From the NCBI RefSeq assembly GCF_005796205.1, contig NZ_VAHN01000002.1:310001-374000 (forward strand): a DNA stretch of 64,000 bases, written 5' to 3'. The translations under genes and the position numbers were made by a program. The notes under the pieces are model-generated. The model ran no database searches, was not told the origin of the DNA, and saw nothing but the letters and a program-made list of their open reading frames with translations. Positions 48,029 to 58,764 of this stretch are shown here, piece by piece (positions within the stretch are counted from its first letter, which is position 1; every line of letters begins with the position of its first letter). This stretch comes from Pseudarthrobacter sp. NamE2 (GTDB lineage: Bacteria; Actinomycetota; Actinomycetes; Actinomycetales; Micrococcaceae).

Positions 48029-49249
48029 CTAGACCGCGTTTTTGAGATGAAGCCTCAAGATCCGTAGCTGGAAGAGTGCGACGGCCACCTCGGAAATGGC
48101 CATGCCCCAAATAACGCCAGCAACGCCAAAGGTGAAAGCGCCGATGACTATCAGGGGCGTGCCCAATACGGCACCGATCACGGTGGACAAGGCCAGGTGC
48201 CTTGCCCTGCCAATGGGCACAAGGCAAGCCAGTCCTATAACCTGGGAAACAGCAACCGCTGCGAAGCTGACACCCACGGGAGAGCTGAGCTCAAACCCAA
48301 ATTCTGTAGGTGCCTGGACAAGAATCTGGGCGGCGAGCGGACCCATCAGCACCATGGCGGTGCCACCAGCCAGTCCGAGAGCGGGGGCGAACTGAGCGGC
48401 CCTCCTGATGCGGTGCGTCATGGACTCGACCCCGCCTTCCGGAATCCAGCCTTGAACGAACTGCAGTACGGGCGAGAACGCTGTTACGGCAAAACGGAAC
48501 AGCCGGTCTGCTATCGCGTAGCTGTCCAGTTGGGTTGGGATGAAGGTATTGACCACCAGTATCGGCAGGTTCACGTAGAAGCTTCCCGTCGCCGCAGTGA
48601 CAACTCCATGGCGCTGCTTCGACATTTGCTTGAGGGAGTTACGTACAGCAAAATCCGCGACAAGGCCATGTCCTCCGCGAAGTACCACGAAGGCGCTGAC
48701 GGAAACAGCAGCGACGTTGAAAATGAGCTGTGTAACAACCATCATCGTGAAGTTTGTAGTGGCAACCAGGACTATGAGGCCCACAACGGTGCCAAGAAGT
48801 TGTGGGAGTGCGTCGTAGAGGAAGAGCCGGAGTGGACGGCCTTCCCCCACGAAGTACCAGGAAGCCCCCACAAACGGCAGGAGATAGGCTACGGAGGCGA
48901 CGGAGACGAAAACCGCTTCTGCAGGTCGGAGCAGGATCATCAAAAGGACCATCAGCGGAGCACCGACAAGGAGGAGATAACAGCGGGTTACCAAGGAATC
49001 CAAAAAGAGCTGCGGCCGTTTATGTATCGGTGCTGATGCCACCAACCCCGGACCGATCGTCCCCCACCCGAACGCAACCAGCACCCCGAACAACGTCGCC
49101 TGCGACTGCACCAGGACCTGCACAGCCCATGCGTCAGCCCCGACCATCCGGGTGATGACAGGGATTGCCAGGAGCCCGACAATGGTCCCGGCTCCAACTG
49201 TGAGAGCGAAAGTACCAAGCCTCAGGAGAGCGGCCACGATTGCTTGCAT
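48029..49249 (-). CDS. Lipid-linked polysaccharide flippase-like membrane protein
   Basis: From ATG 49249 this is 406 residues and twelve or so hydrophobic helices, beginning IVAALLRLGTFALTVGAG, a pattern of Wzx-type flippases in the MOP superfamily. The ribosome binding site is weak, and longer starts are possible. Its presence with an ABC exporter means two export routes may coexist: a Wzm/Wzt route and a Wzx-like route. It is divergent from the GlfT1-like gene. Confidence 0.78.
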   Translation of the reverse strand: MQAIVAALLRLGTFALTVGAGTIVGLLAIPVITRMVGADAWAVQVLVQSQATLFGVLVAFGWGTIGPGLVASAPIHKRPQLFLDSLVTRCYLLLVGAPLMVLLMILLRPAEAVFVSVASVAYLLPFVGASWYFVGEGRPLRLFLYDALPQLLGTVVGLIVLVATTNFTMMVVTQLIFNVAAVSVSAFVVLRGGHGLVADFAVRNSLKQMSKQRHGVVTAATGSFYVNLPILVVNTFIPTQLDSYAIADRLFRFAVTAFSPVLQFVQGWIPEGGVESMTHRIRRAAQFAPALGLAGGTAMVLMGPLAAQILVQAPTEFGFELSSPVGVSFAAVAVSQVIGLACLVPIGRARHLALSTVIGAVLGTPLIVIGAFTFGVAGVIWGMAISEVAVALFQLRILRLHLKNAV

Positions 49250-49396
49250 GAGGCGGAATTCAACCTTTCGTACCTGGGCGCAGGGTAGCGCCAAAAGCTC
49301 AAGCCTAATGCTGCAGCCGGTCGATGGCGCGCTTTGGTCGTACGGGGTTCGACTAAGCTGTAGGGGTAACCCCGCACCGCAAAGTCAGGATGGCCC

Positions 49397-50320
49397 ATGT
49401 CCGTAGCAGCCGTTGTCGTGTCCTATAACAGGCTGGACTACCTCAAAAAATGCCTGAAGGCATTGGAAGAACAGACGCGGCCGCTCGACGAGATCATAGT
49501 AGTTGAAAACGGCTCCACCGATGGCAGCGCGGATTACATCCGGCAAAATCACCCCGGGATAACTCTTTTTGAAACCGGGGCCAATTTAGGCGGGGCAGGA
49601 GGGTTTGCCTGGGGAGTCGAGATTGCGCTCAAACACGGACACAGTTCAGCATGGCTGATGGACGACGATGCGGAGCCGCGCAAAGATGCTTTGGCGCCAC
49701 TCCTGGAAGCGATGGAAAGTGAACCGCGACCTGGATTCGCAGCCCCCCTTGTCGAAGATGACAAAGGGGACATCGTGCAGGGTAACCTGCCTACGATTTC
49801 GACAGACCCCTTGGCGCAGTTGCGTGCCCAGAAGCTGGGGGGCATCGCTCTTGCTCACGCTACCTTTGTGGGCGTACTGGTAGACCTGAAGCTCGCCGCT
49901 ACGATGCCCCTTCCACACGCCGACTTCTTCATCTGGTTTGACGACGTCGAATACACCAAACGCCTGGCCCGGGCTTCGTTCGGTGTCCATGTTGTTAATG
50001 CCCGCATGAAGCACCCTAACAATGCCGGTGTGCTCGATATGGGCGGGCGTCTTTACTATTACCTGCGAAACCAGTTGTGGATCACCCGCCTTAACCCGCG
50101 ACCCTGGTCACTCACGCAACGCCCCATTTTCAGGCTTGCTGAGCTGTTGGTCCTGGCCTTGCGCCAGTTCCGGGTAGCCAGCAATAAGACGCTCTGGCTT
50201 TCCAGCAGCCTTAGGGGCCTTAGTGAAGGATTGCTTAGGCTACCCACGGCTCGACGACCAGGCGAACTGTTGGATTCCCTGCCATCGGATAAGCGAAACA
50301 GGCTCGCTGCCTGGCCTTAG
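49397..50320 (+). CDS. GT2 glycosyltransferase, GlfT1-like
   Basis: The 307-residue enzyme starts SVAAVVVSYNRLDYL and contains IIVVENGSTDGS, NLGGAGGFAWGVEIAL and the metal motif WLMDDDAEP. The NLGGAGGFA stretch and overall length closely resemble GlfT1, which adds the first galactofuranose residues to a lipid-linked acceptor in mycobacteria. FIWFDDVEYTKRL follows. It overlaps a convergent GT gene by 4 bp. With Glf and GlfT2 it would complete galactan synthesis. Confidence 0.85.
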   Translation: MSVAAVVVSYNRLDYLKKCLKALEEQTRPLDEIIVVENGSTDGSADYIRQNHPGITLFETGANLGGAGGFAWGVEIALKHGHSSAWLMDDDAEPRKDALAPLLEAMESEPRPGFAAPLVEDDKGDIVQGNLPTISTDPLAQLRAQKLGGIALAHATFVGVLVDLKLAATMPLPHADFFIWFDDVEYTKRLARASFGVHVVNARMKHPNNAGVLDMGGRLYYYLRNQLWITRLNPRPWSLTQRPIFRLAELLVLALRQFRVASNKTLWLSSSLRGLSEGLLRLPTARRPGELLDSLPSDKRNRLAAWP

Positions 50321-51339
50321 CTACCCCAACGCCTGAGTGCGGCGCCCATGAGAATCTCCAGGACCCTCATGGGGGGTACGTTCCCACCGCGCATCCCCCT
50401 GATGAGGAGCCGGATGAGGGCGGCGCAATGCGGGCGACTGTAAACCGCGAGTGCATGTTCGAGGCCATCCAAGGGCGGGATTCCCCTTAGCGCAAGACGA
50501 TCCCTAAGTGTTTGGGCCATCAATTGGCGCCACCCCAGCCCGGTCTTATAGATAATCCTGCAGATACTTCTCGGCGAGGCATTGCCTTCATAGCGGCGCA
50601 CGAAGCGGAAGGTATTGCGGATTGAGCTCAACAGGCGCTGTCGGGATTCACCAACTACATTGCCTCCGTGCTGTATGTAGTCCTGAAGTACGAGGTTTTG
50701 CACCTTCACTCCACCCACTGCCAACGCGCAGATGCCGATCCAGTGGTCGTGATACTGGGCGGGGGTAGGCATGGAGGGAAACGGCAGCGCGAGATTAAGA
50801 ACCTCACGCCTAAAGACGCACAAGGAACCCGTAACCTGATTGTTAGCGATGAGGTCAGCTGCCCCAACGCTTCTTCTGTCGGTTAAATTGCCTTTTGTCG
50901 GGTCCCTGTCCGTGGCTGAAATCTCAGGTGAAACAACCCGGGCCTGGCCCGTCACTAATGCAGTTTCATCGAGCTGGGGGAGCAGTGTCGATAGCTTTTC
51001 CGAATACCAATAGTCGTCCTGATCACTTAAGGCAACCCACCGCGCTTCGGCGGGTACTTCTTTTAGTGCGCGTTCGAAGTTGTGGTGAAAGCCAAGGCGA
51101 TTCTCATAGCCAAGAACACGAAAGCGGTCATCCTGACCGCACGCCCTCCGGACCATCGCCCTCACCGGCTCAGGATTTCCGTCTACCGATATGAGGCACA
51201 CGAACTGGGTATGGGTCTGCGCCTGGATTGATTGAAGCTGACGGGCAAACATCGGTTCGTCAGGCTTGTAAGCGGCAAGGGCGATGGCACCAAAGGAAGC
51301 TGCATAAGCTCCTGCTGCGGCGCGTGGCGCGGCGCTCAC
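50317..51339 (-). CDS. GT2 family glycosyltransferase
   Basis: The 340-residue enzyme has an N-terminal GT-A domain: FGAIALAAYKPDEPMFARQLQSI, VCLISVDGNPEP and WVALSDQDDYWYS, where the SDQDD motif binds metal and nucleotide sugar. A helical C-terminal half follows. Substrate unknown. It is the last of three overlapping minus-strand GT genes. Confidence 0.85.
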   Translation of the reverse strand: MSAAPRAAAGAYAASFGAIALAAYKPDEPMFARQLQSIQAQTHTQFVCLISVDGNPEPVRAMVRRACGQDDRFRVLGYENRLGFHHNFERALKEVPAEARWVALSDQDDYWYSEKLSTLLPQLDETALVTGQARVVSPEISATDRDPTKGNLTDRRSVGAADLIANNQVTGSLCVFRREVLNLALPFPSMPTPAQYHDHWIGICALAVGGVKVQNLVLQDYIQHGGNVVGESRQRLLSSIRNTFRFVRRYEGNASPRSICRIIYKTGLGWRQLMAQTLRDRLALRGIPPLDGLEHALAVYSRPHCAALIRLLIRGMRGGNVPPMRVLEILMGAALRRWGS

Positions 51340-52079
51340 TGCTTCCCCAGCTTCCGGGCAAGGGCAACAAGGAAAGCGCGGAGCAACATGATCCTTGCAC
51401 GGAAGATCACCGTAAGAGGACGCCGGGACTTCGGGGTCGTGTTCTGGTCATGCAGCCGGCGGGCTACCGTGGCAGTCTCAACATGAGCCATATCCCGGTG
51501 GAGGTTCCCCACGATGGCAATCCACTGATCGTGCGTCTCATTGAGGAATGCCGGAAAGGGAAGGATCAGTTTCTTGCCCGCCGCGCGGAAAGCCATGGTG
51601 CACCCATAGTAGGGCCGCACTCCGATCCACGTGGTGATGAGATTGGCTATCCAGCGGGGGCCGTCTGCCTGCTTCAACTGAACTTTCTGCAGTTTGTTCG
51701 CAGGGCCGCCAAAAACGCTGAAATTGCTGGCCACAAACTTCTTGTCCTGCAATGAGTTCACCAAAAGGTCCAGCCGTCCGGGCAGCCATACATCGTCCTG
51801 GTCAGACAGCAGGATGAATTCGCCTTTGCTGGCGGTGATGGCCCGTTCGAAACTGGCGACGTAACCCCTGTTTTCCGGGTTGGCCAGCAGCACGATCCGG
51901 GGGTCGCCCAGGCTTCGTACTACATCGACTGTCCCGTCCCTGGACGCGTCGTCGACGACAATCAGCTCATCTTCGGGAGACAGCTGCTCCAGGATGGATT
52001 GGATCTGCTCGGTTACATAGTCCTGCCCGTTGTAAGTCGCCATGCATACAGAGACCCTTGGGGCGTGTTTGGCGTTCAT
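51336..52079 (-). CDS. GT2 family glycosyltransferase
   Basis: The 247-residue enzyme has VSVCMATYNGQDYVTEQIQSIL, LIVVDDASRDGT and ILLSDQDDVWLPGR, the same SDQDD motif as its downstream partner, suggesting related substrates. Overlaps of 4 bp with both neighbours indicate co-translation. Confidence 0.88.
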   Translation of the reverse strand: MNAKHAPRVSVCMATYNGQDYVTEQIQSILEQLSPEDELIVVDDASRDGTVDVVRSLGDPRIVLLANPENRGYVASFERAITASKGEFILLSDQDDVWLPGRLDLLVNSLQDKKFVASNFSVFGGPANKLQKVQLKQADGPRWIANLITTWIGVRPYYGCTMAFRAAGKKLILPFPAFLNETHDQWIAIVGNLHRDMAHVETATVARRLHDQNTTPKSRRPLTVIFRARIMLLRAFLVALARKLGKQ

Positions 52080-53005
52080 GCGCTGATCCGCAGTTTAAAC
52101 GCAGGATCAATCTTGCCAAGCCGTCCCAGCCAGCCGTCCCAACATCCGCGGACAAAGGCACGCAGTTGGCCCTTACGGTTGGCTCCGTACAGCAGCCTGA
52201 AGATGTCGCTCTCCAGCTGGAACCGAAGCCGTCGGACCAGCCAGCCGGGGAACCTGGCCCCGTATTGCCGCCACAGGTAAATGCTGTTGCGGGTCATGTA
52301 GTAGACGCGAAAAGGTGGGTGGGAGTGCACGTGACGCTTCACACCCAGGACGCTCACATGCCAGCCCAAAAGCATCATGGGCTGTGCATGGCCCAGGGCA
52401 TGCGTCATGTTGCATCCCTTGCCGATCAGGGTGGCCAGGCCATGAGAGCGTACGCGCAGGTTGAATTCGGAATCAACGCAATCAATAAACAGGCGCTCAT
52501 CCAAAACACCCACCACTTTAAGGGTGGTCACGGGGATCAGGGCGCCTGACTGCAAGGGGTCGAACGCTTCCGGGAATTCGGCCCTTCGGGTGAGCAGCGG
52601 GACGTGCAATCCATTGTGCGATTCTGCACTCACCAGTCCGGCCTCCACACCCTGGGCCTTGGCCTCGAAATAGGTGTGCAGCGCGGCGGCTATGTAGCCT
52701 TCATCCAAGGCGGAATCCTGGTCCAGCGTCACCACAAAATCGGGGGACCACGCTGCAAGGGCTGCTTCGATACCCTTGTTCAGTGCGGCAGCGATTCCTA
52801 CGTTGCCGGGCATCCGGATAACGGTGCACCCTAATGCCTCCAACTCCTGCAGCACCGGGTTTTTCCCCGTTGCATCAGAGCCATCGTCCACCACTACGGT
52901 ATGAAGTACCTGCGCGTTGAGTGCCTGGACCCTCACAGGCAGGTCTGCAGGCGGGTGGAAAGCTGAAATGATGGCCACCACGCGGGCGTCACTCTGGTGC
53001 GTCAC
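52076..53005 (-). CDS. GT2 glycosyltransferase, rhamnosyltransferase-like
   Basis: The 309-residue enzyme has VVAIISAFHPPADLP, HTVVVDDGSDATG, NVGIAAALNKGIEAAL and FVVTLDQDSALDEGY. The NxGIAxxLN and LDQDS pattern is typical of rhamnosyltransferases, consistent with the dTDP-rhamnose genes downstream at 55-58.7 kb, but specificity is inferred. It is the first gene of the three-gene minus-strand set. Confidence 0.83.
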   Translation of the reverse strand: MTHQSDARVVAIISAFHPPADLPVRVQALNAQVLHTVVVDDGSDATGKNPVLQELEALGCTVIRMPGNVGIAAALNKGIEAALAAWSPDFVVTLDQDSALDEGYIAAALHTYFEAKAQGVEAGLVSAESHNGLHVPLLTRRAEFPEAFDPLQSGALIPVTTLKVVGVLDERLFIDCVDSEFNLRVRSHGLATLIGKGCNMTHALGHAQPMMLLGWHVSVLGVKRHVHSHPPFRVYYMTRNSIYLWRQYGARFPGWLVRRLRFQLESDIFRLLYGANRKGQLRAFVRGCWDGWLGRLGKIDPAFKLRISA

Positions 53006-53247
53006 GTCTTTAATGTTCCTTTTCGCTTACCCACAAAGACCGTACCGAAGTGTGGGAACTGTCAGACAGCAGGGTTCAGTCTATCGTCGGCGGGTGATGC
53101 CCTCCATTTATGCCCGCGGTCACTCTTGACCGGCAGTCAACACGAAAGAAAGCCTTCGTATTCTACGGGGTAGCATTGACGGGGTGCTCATCTCCGGGCA
53201 GACGTTTCAAAAACGGTGTTGATTCAAGAAAAGGACCTACCTGGCAC

Positions 53248-54129
53248 ATGGCCATTGATGTATTGCTTCCCTACTATGGGGATGTCGACCTGATGAAACT
53301 TGCCGCTCAGAGCGTCATGAGCCAGCAGTTCGAGGATTGGCGCCTCATCGTGGTGGACGACGGCTACCCAAGCCCGGAACCCCAGCGCTGGTTCGAATCG
53401 ATGTCTGACCCTAGGGTGAGTTACCGCAAGAACGAGACAAATCTCGGTGCGAACGGCAACTACCGTAAAGCCCTGGAGATGGCCGAGGCGCCGATCGTTG
53501 TGGTCATGGGTGCAGATGACATCATGCTCCCGAACTACCTGGATGTCGTCTCCAAAGCCTTTGATGCATTTCCCGAAGCCAGCGTCGTCCAGCCAGGGGT
53601 CCAGGTCATCGATGAGCGGGGACGCGCCTGCTCGCCGCTGGTTGACATTGTCAAGAAGATTTACGCTCCCTCGACCAAGGACCGGGCCCTCCTCCAGGGC
53701 GAGAAGATGGCGACCAGCCTCGTCCGCGCCGACTGGGCGTACTTTCCCTCCCTCGCATGGCGTACCGATGTCATCCGCCGGATTGGATTCAGAGAGGGCC
53801 TGCATGTGGTCCAGGACCTTGCATTGCTGCTGGACATTGCCGCCGAGGGCGGCTCCATGGTGGTGGACCCCACCTTGGCTTTTCTGTACCGCCGCCACTC
53901 CGCATCCGACTCCTCCGTCAAGGCGCTTGACGGACGGCGCTTCGATGAGGAACGGGCATTCTTTGAGGGCCAGGCAAAGCGCTTCCGGGAGTTGGGTTGG
54001 CTGGGCACCTCGCGGGCTGCTGCATTTCATACAACTTCAAGGCTGAATGCGGCCACCCTGGTTGCACGCGCGCTGGCCATCGGAAAAACGGACTCCCTGC
54101 CCAGGCTGTTGAAGCACGTCGTTTCCTAG
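53248..54129 (+). CDS. GT2 family glycosyltransferase
   Basis: ATG 53248 starts the catalytic fold at once (AIDVLLPYYGDVDLMKLAAQSVMSQ), so the upstream open frame is leader. The 293-residue enzyme has LIVVDDGYPSPEP, ETNLGANGNYRKALEMAE and VVVMGADDIMLPNY. Acceptor unknown. It is divergent from the rhamnosyltransferase-like gene across about 240 bp in which I see no other gene. A terminator follows. Confidence 0.85.
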   Translation: MAIDVLLPYYGDVDLMKLAAQSVMSQQFEDWRLIVVDDGYPSPEPQRWFESMSDPRVSYRKNETNLGANGNYRKALEMAEAPIVVVMGADDIMLPNYLDVVSKAFDAFPEASVVQPGVQVIDERGRACSPLVDIVKKIYAPSTKDRALLQGEKMATSLVRADWAYFPSLAWRTDVIRRIGFREGLHVVQDLALLLDIAAEGGSMVVDPTLAFLYRRHSASDSSVKALDGRRFDEERAFFEGQAKRFRELGWLGTSRAAAFHTTSRLNAATLVARALAIGKTDSLPRLLKHVVS

Positions 54130-54147
54130 TCCTGCCCCAACGCAAAA

Positions 54148-54180
54148 CCAGGTGGCTTCCCGTTCTGGGGAGCCACCTGG
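54148..54180. terminator. Bidirectional terminator
   Basis: CCAGGTGGCTTCCC (54148-54161) pairs with GGGGAGCCACCTGG (54167-54180) with one mismatch. A-rich sequence precedes it and T-rich sequence follows, so it can end both the + strand GT gene and the minus-strand rfbB-to-DUF2304 operon. Confidence 0.8.
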
Positions 54181-54185
54181 GCTGT

Positions 54186-54596
54186 TTAAGCGGCTGTCTC
54201 GGGAGGGTTGCCGGGTCGCCGGCTCTGCTCGAGAGGTTTGGTACGGAGTTCCAGCTGCCGGGCCTCCATTTCAAGCATCTTCAGGCGGAGGATACCAACT
54301 TCCTCCGCCAAGACCCTGATCTCGTCCTCAGCCTGCGACTGTTCGAAGGAGAGATGAAGGCAGACCAGAACGAGCAGCAGCAGCGCCATTGCGAAGAGGA
54401 GGTTCGAGGGAACCTGGACGCCGAGGATGCCGCTGGCCCAGAAAAGGAGCTGCGGAAAAGCGACCAGTACCAGCAGACCAATACCGATGACGATCCAGAG
54501 GACGGCGTACTTCTCCCGCAGGTGCCGCCGGCGCAGCAGTTCGAAGATGACAAGCAGGATGACGAGCACAAAGATAAAGCCAACCAGGGTGGCCAT
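54186..54596 (-). CDS. DUF2304 membrane protein
   Basis: The 136-residue protein has three hydrophobic helices (TLVGFIFVLVILLVIFELL, AVLWIVIGIGLLVLVAF, LLFAMALLLLVLVCLHL) and a C-terminal coiled-coil-like helix with EDEIRVLAEEVGILRLK. DUF2304 is commonly next to polyprenyl-phosphate glycosyltransferases, as here (8-bp gap). It may anchor or regulate that enzyme. Confidence 0.85.
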   Translation of the reverse strand: MATLVGFIFVLVILLVIFELLRRRHLREKYAVLWIVIGIGLLVLVAFPQLLFWASGILGVQVPSNLLFAMALLLLVLVCLHLSFEQSQAEDEIRVLAEEVGILRLKMLEMEARQLELRTKPLEQSRRPGNPPETAA

Positions 54597-54604
54597 GTGA
54601 ACTC

Positions 54605-55336
54605 CTAGTTCGATGACGGTTCGTTCTTCTTGCGCGTCAGGGCGAAGAGAAGAGCAAAAGCTGACCGGCCCAGATAGACGGCAGCTTTGATGGGGTCATG
54701 GCTGGGTGTTCCGCCTTGGCGTTCCCGCATCGAGACGCCCACCTGGCGCACGGTGCACCCGGAACGGATCGCTACCACCAGGGAATCGATGGTATCTCCC
54801 AGGTACTCGGCGGGATAGTGGTCCACATACTGGCGGATTGCTTTGGCATTTGCAGCACGGAAGCCGGAGGTCACGTCGGTGAGCCGGGTGCCGGCAATGC
54901 GCGAGATAGTCCAGGCCAGGACATTCATGGCCCACTTCCGGGGTCCGCGGACCGTGTAGGTGCCTTTATCCGCGAAACGGGCACCGATGACAATGTCGGC
55001 TTCCCGCAGGCCGTCCAGGACGGACTTGATGTCACGCGGGTCGTGCTGGCCATCGGAGTCAACCTGGATGACCTGCGTGTAGCCGTGCATCTTCGCGTAC
55101 TTGAAGCCGGTCCGCATGGCCCCGCCCACTCCCATATTGAACGGGAGCTGTACTACCAGGGCGCCTGCGTCGCGCGCTACTTGGGCAGTACTGTCGCGCG
55201 AGCCGTCGTCCACCACAAGGACATCGCAGGCCGGTCCGAACTCGAAGACTTCCCGAATTGTGTTACCGATGGCCTCGGATTCGTTCCATGCCGGCATGAT
55301 GACCAGGGTGCGCTGCGTTTGCTCTGCACTGTTCAT
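54605..55336 (-). CDS. Dolichyl/polyprenyl-phosphate glycosyltransferase-like GT2 enzyme
   Basis: The 243-residue enzyme has TLVIMPAWNESEAIGNTIREV, DVLVVDDGSRDST, VQLPFNMGVGGAMRTGF and VIQVDSDGQHDP. This is the DPM1-type class that transfers a sugar from a nucleotide donor to polyprenyl phosphate. There are no membrane helices in it, so the DUF2304 partner may supply membrane contact. The start overlaps the rmlC-rmlD stop by 4 bp. A GtrA protein nearby could move the product across the membrane. Confidence 0.9.
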   Translation of the reverse strand: MNSAEQTQRTLVIMPAWNESEAIGNTIREVFEFGPACDVLVVDDGSRDSTAQVARDAGALVVQLPFNMGVGGAMRTGFKYAKMHGYTQVIQVDSDGQHDPRDIKSVLDGLREADIVIGARFADKGTYTVRGPRKWAMNVLAWTISRIAGTRLTDVTSGFRAANAKAIRQYVDHYPAEYLGDTIDSLVVAIRSGCTVRQVGVSMRERQGGTPSHDPIKAAVYLGRSAFALLFALTRKKNEPSSN

Positions 55337-56757
55337 GGCTTTTCGACGTCCGACTTCAAATATTCAGTCAACCGCTCGTTGGCGTCCGGCACGTCGAAGC
55401 CGGTCCGGCGGATCTTTGCCAGATCCATGGTGCTGTTCAGGGGCCGGGGGGCAGCAGCTTTGTCAGCGAAATACTCCGCAGTTGTGATGCCAGTGACATC
55501 GCCTCTCGATGCGCCGGACTGTTCGTAGACGTCCGCGGCGATGTCAGCCCAGCTTCTGGTCGGTCCGTCATTGCTGAAGTTGTAGGTTCCGAATTCCGCT
55601 TCGGTGTCCAGCAGATGCCTGATGACGGCAGCGATGTCTGCAGTGAAGCTGAGCCGGCCGGTCTGATCATTCACGACGGACGGCTTCACACCCTTGGCCG
55701 CCAGATTGGCCATCGTACGGACGAAGTTGTTGCCTTCTCCGATGACCCAGCTGGTGCGGACGATGAAGTGGCGCGGAACGACGCTGACGATCGCGTCCCC
55801 GGCTGCCTTCGTTTGTCCATACACGCCCAGGGGCGTAAAAGGCTCATTCTCCTCATGAACCTCACGGACGCCGTCAAATACATAGTCTGACGAGACATGC
55901 ACCAGTGTGAGGTTGTGTTCGACGGCGGTCCTGGCCAGGAGTGCCACCGCCGTGACGTTGACCTCCCAAGCGGCCGCACGGCCCTCAGGGGTTTCGGCAG
56001 CGTCGACTGCGGTGTAGGCCGCCGCATTGATGATTGCCGAGTAGTTCTTCCAGTTGCGGTTATTGAAGGACTCCGCCTTGGTGAGATCAAACTCACGGCG
56101 GGATGCAAACTCCACTGATGGATCGCCGTCATAAATATTGCGGAGCGCTTTGCCCAGCTGGCCGTCCGCCCCTACCACGAGCGTCTTTTTGGCTGGCATC
56201 GGGGACACTTTCCCTAGCCTCGGATGCGCCTTGTCCTTATCGGAGAGCTCTGCCTGGTCGAGCGGGATGGGCCAGGAGATGCCAGCTGTCTCGTCCGCGA
56301 GGTTGAGGAAGGTGTACTGTCCCTGCGCATCGGCGGACCAGTGGTCGTTCACAAGGTAGGTGTAGGCAGTGTTGTCCTCCAGGGTCTGGAAGGCGTTGCC
56401 CACGCCGCGTGGAATGAAGATCGCCTGGCTGGGGTCCAGCTCCGCGGTGAAGACGGCCCCAAAGGAAGGCCCTTCCCTTAGGTCCACCCAGGCTCCAAAG
56501 ATCCTGCCGGTCGCCACGGAGATGAATTTATCCCAGGGCTCGGCATGAATGCCGCGGGTAGTTCCGGCCTTCTCGTTGAAGGAGATGTTGTTTTGGACGG
56601 GGCGGAAGTCGGGGAGACCCAGGGCAACCATCTTCTCCCGCTGCCAGTTTTCCTTGAACCAGCCCCGGTTGTCGCCGTGGACTGGAAGGTCATAAAGAAC
56701 GACGCCAGGAATGGGTGTTTCGTGGGCAGCGAGCCTTTTAGAGAACTCCAAAGACAT
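55333..56757 (-). CDS. Fused dTDP-4-dehydrorhamnose 3,5-epimerase and reductase (RmlC-RmlD)
   Basis: A 474-residue bifunctional protein. Residues about 1-185 are the RmlC cupin (DNRGWFKENW, TTRGIHAEPWDKFIS with H71, FIPRGVGNAFQTL, AYTYLVNDHW). Residues about 188-474 are RmlD: GADGQLGKAL at 196-205, NAAAYTAVDAAE, VHVSSDYVFDG and YGQTK (Y313, K317). Together they turn dTDP-4-keto-6-deoxyglucose into dTDP-L-rhamnose. The two activities are separate genes in many bacteria. Only 3 bp separate it from rfbB. Confidence 0.95.
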   Translation of the reverse strand: MSLEFSKRLAAHETPIPGVVLYDLPVHGDNRGWFKENWQREKMVALGLPDFRPVQNNISFNEKAGTTRGIHAEPWDKFISVATGRIFGAWVDLREGPSFGAVFTAELDPSQAIFIPRGVGNAFQTLEDNTAYTYLVNDHWSADAQGQYTFLNLADETAGISWPIPLDQAELSDKDKAHPRLGKVSPMPAKKTLVVGADGQLGKALRNIYDGDPSVEFASRREFDLTKAESFNNRNWKNYSAIINAAAYTAVDAAETPEGRAAAWEVNVTAVALLARTAVEHNLTLVHVSSDYVFDGVREVHEENEPFTPLGVYGQTKAAGDAIVSVVPRHFIVRTSWVIGEGNNFVRTMANLAAKGVKPSVVNDQTGRLSFTADIAAVIRHLLDTEAEFGTYNFSNDGPTRSWADIAADVYEQSGASRGDVTGITTAEYFADKAAAPRPLNSTMDLAKIRRTGFDVPDANERLTEYLKSDVEKP

Positions 56758-56760
56758 GGA

Positions 56761-58687
<1,927 letters not shown>

Positions 58688-58717
58688 TGGAAACAGCCGG
58701 AAAGCGAGAAAATTTTG

Positions 58718-58755
58718 AAGGAAAAGGGTGAAGCGGATGCTTCACCCTTTTCCTT
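58718..58755. terminator. Perfect 17-bp bidirectional terminator
   Basis: AAGGAAAAGGGTGAAGC (58718-58734) pairs exactly with GCTTCACCCTTTTCCTT (58739-58755) across GGAT. The pyrimidine tract on each strand gives a T-rich tail. It separates convergent rfbA and the GH25 gene. Confidence 0.9.
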
Positions 58756-58764
58756 TCCCCGGAG

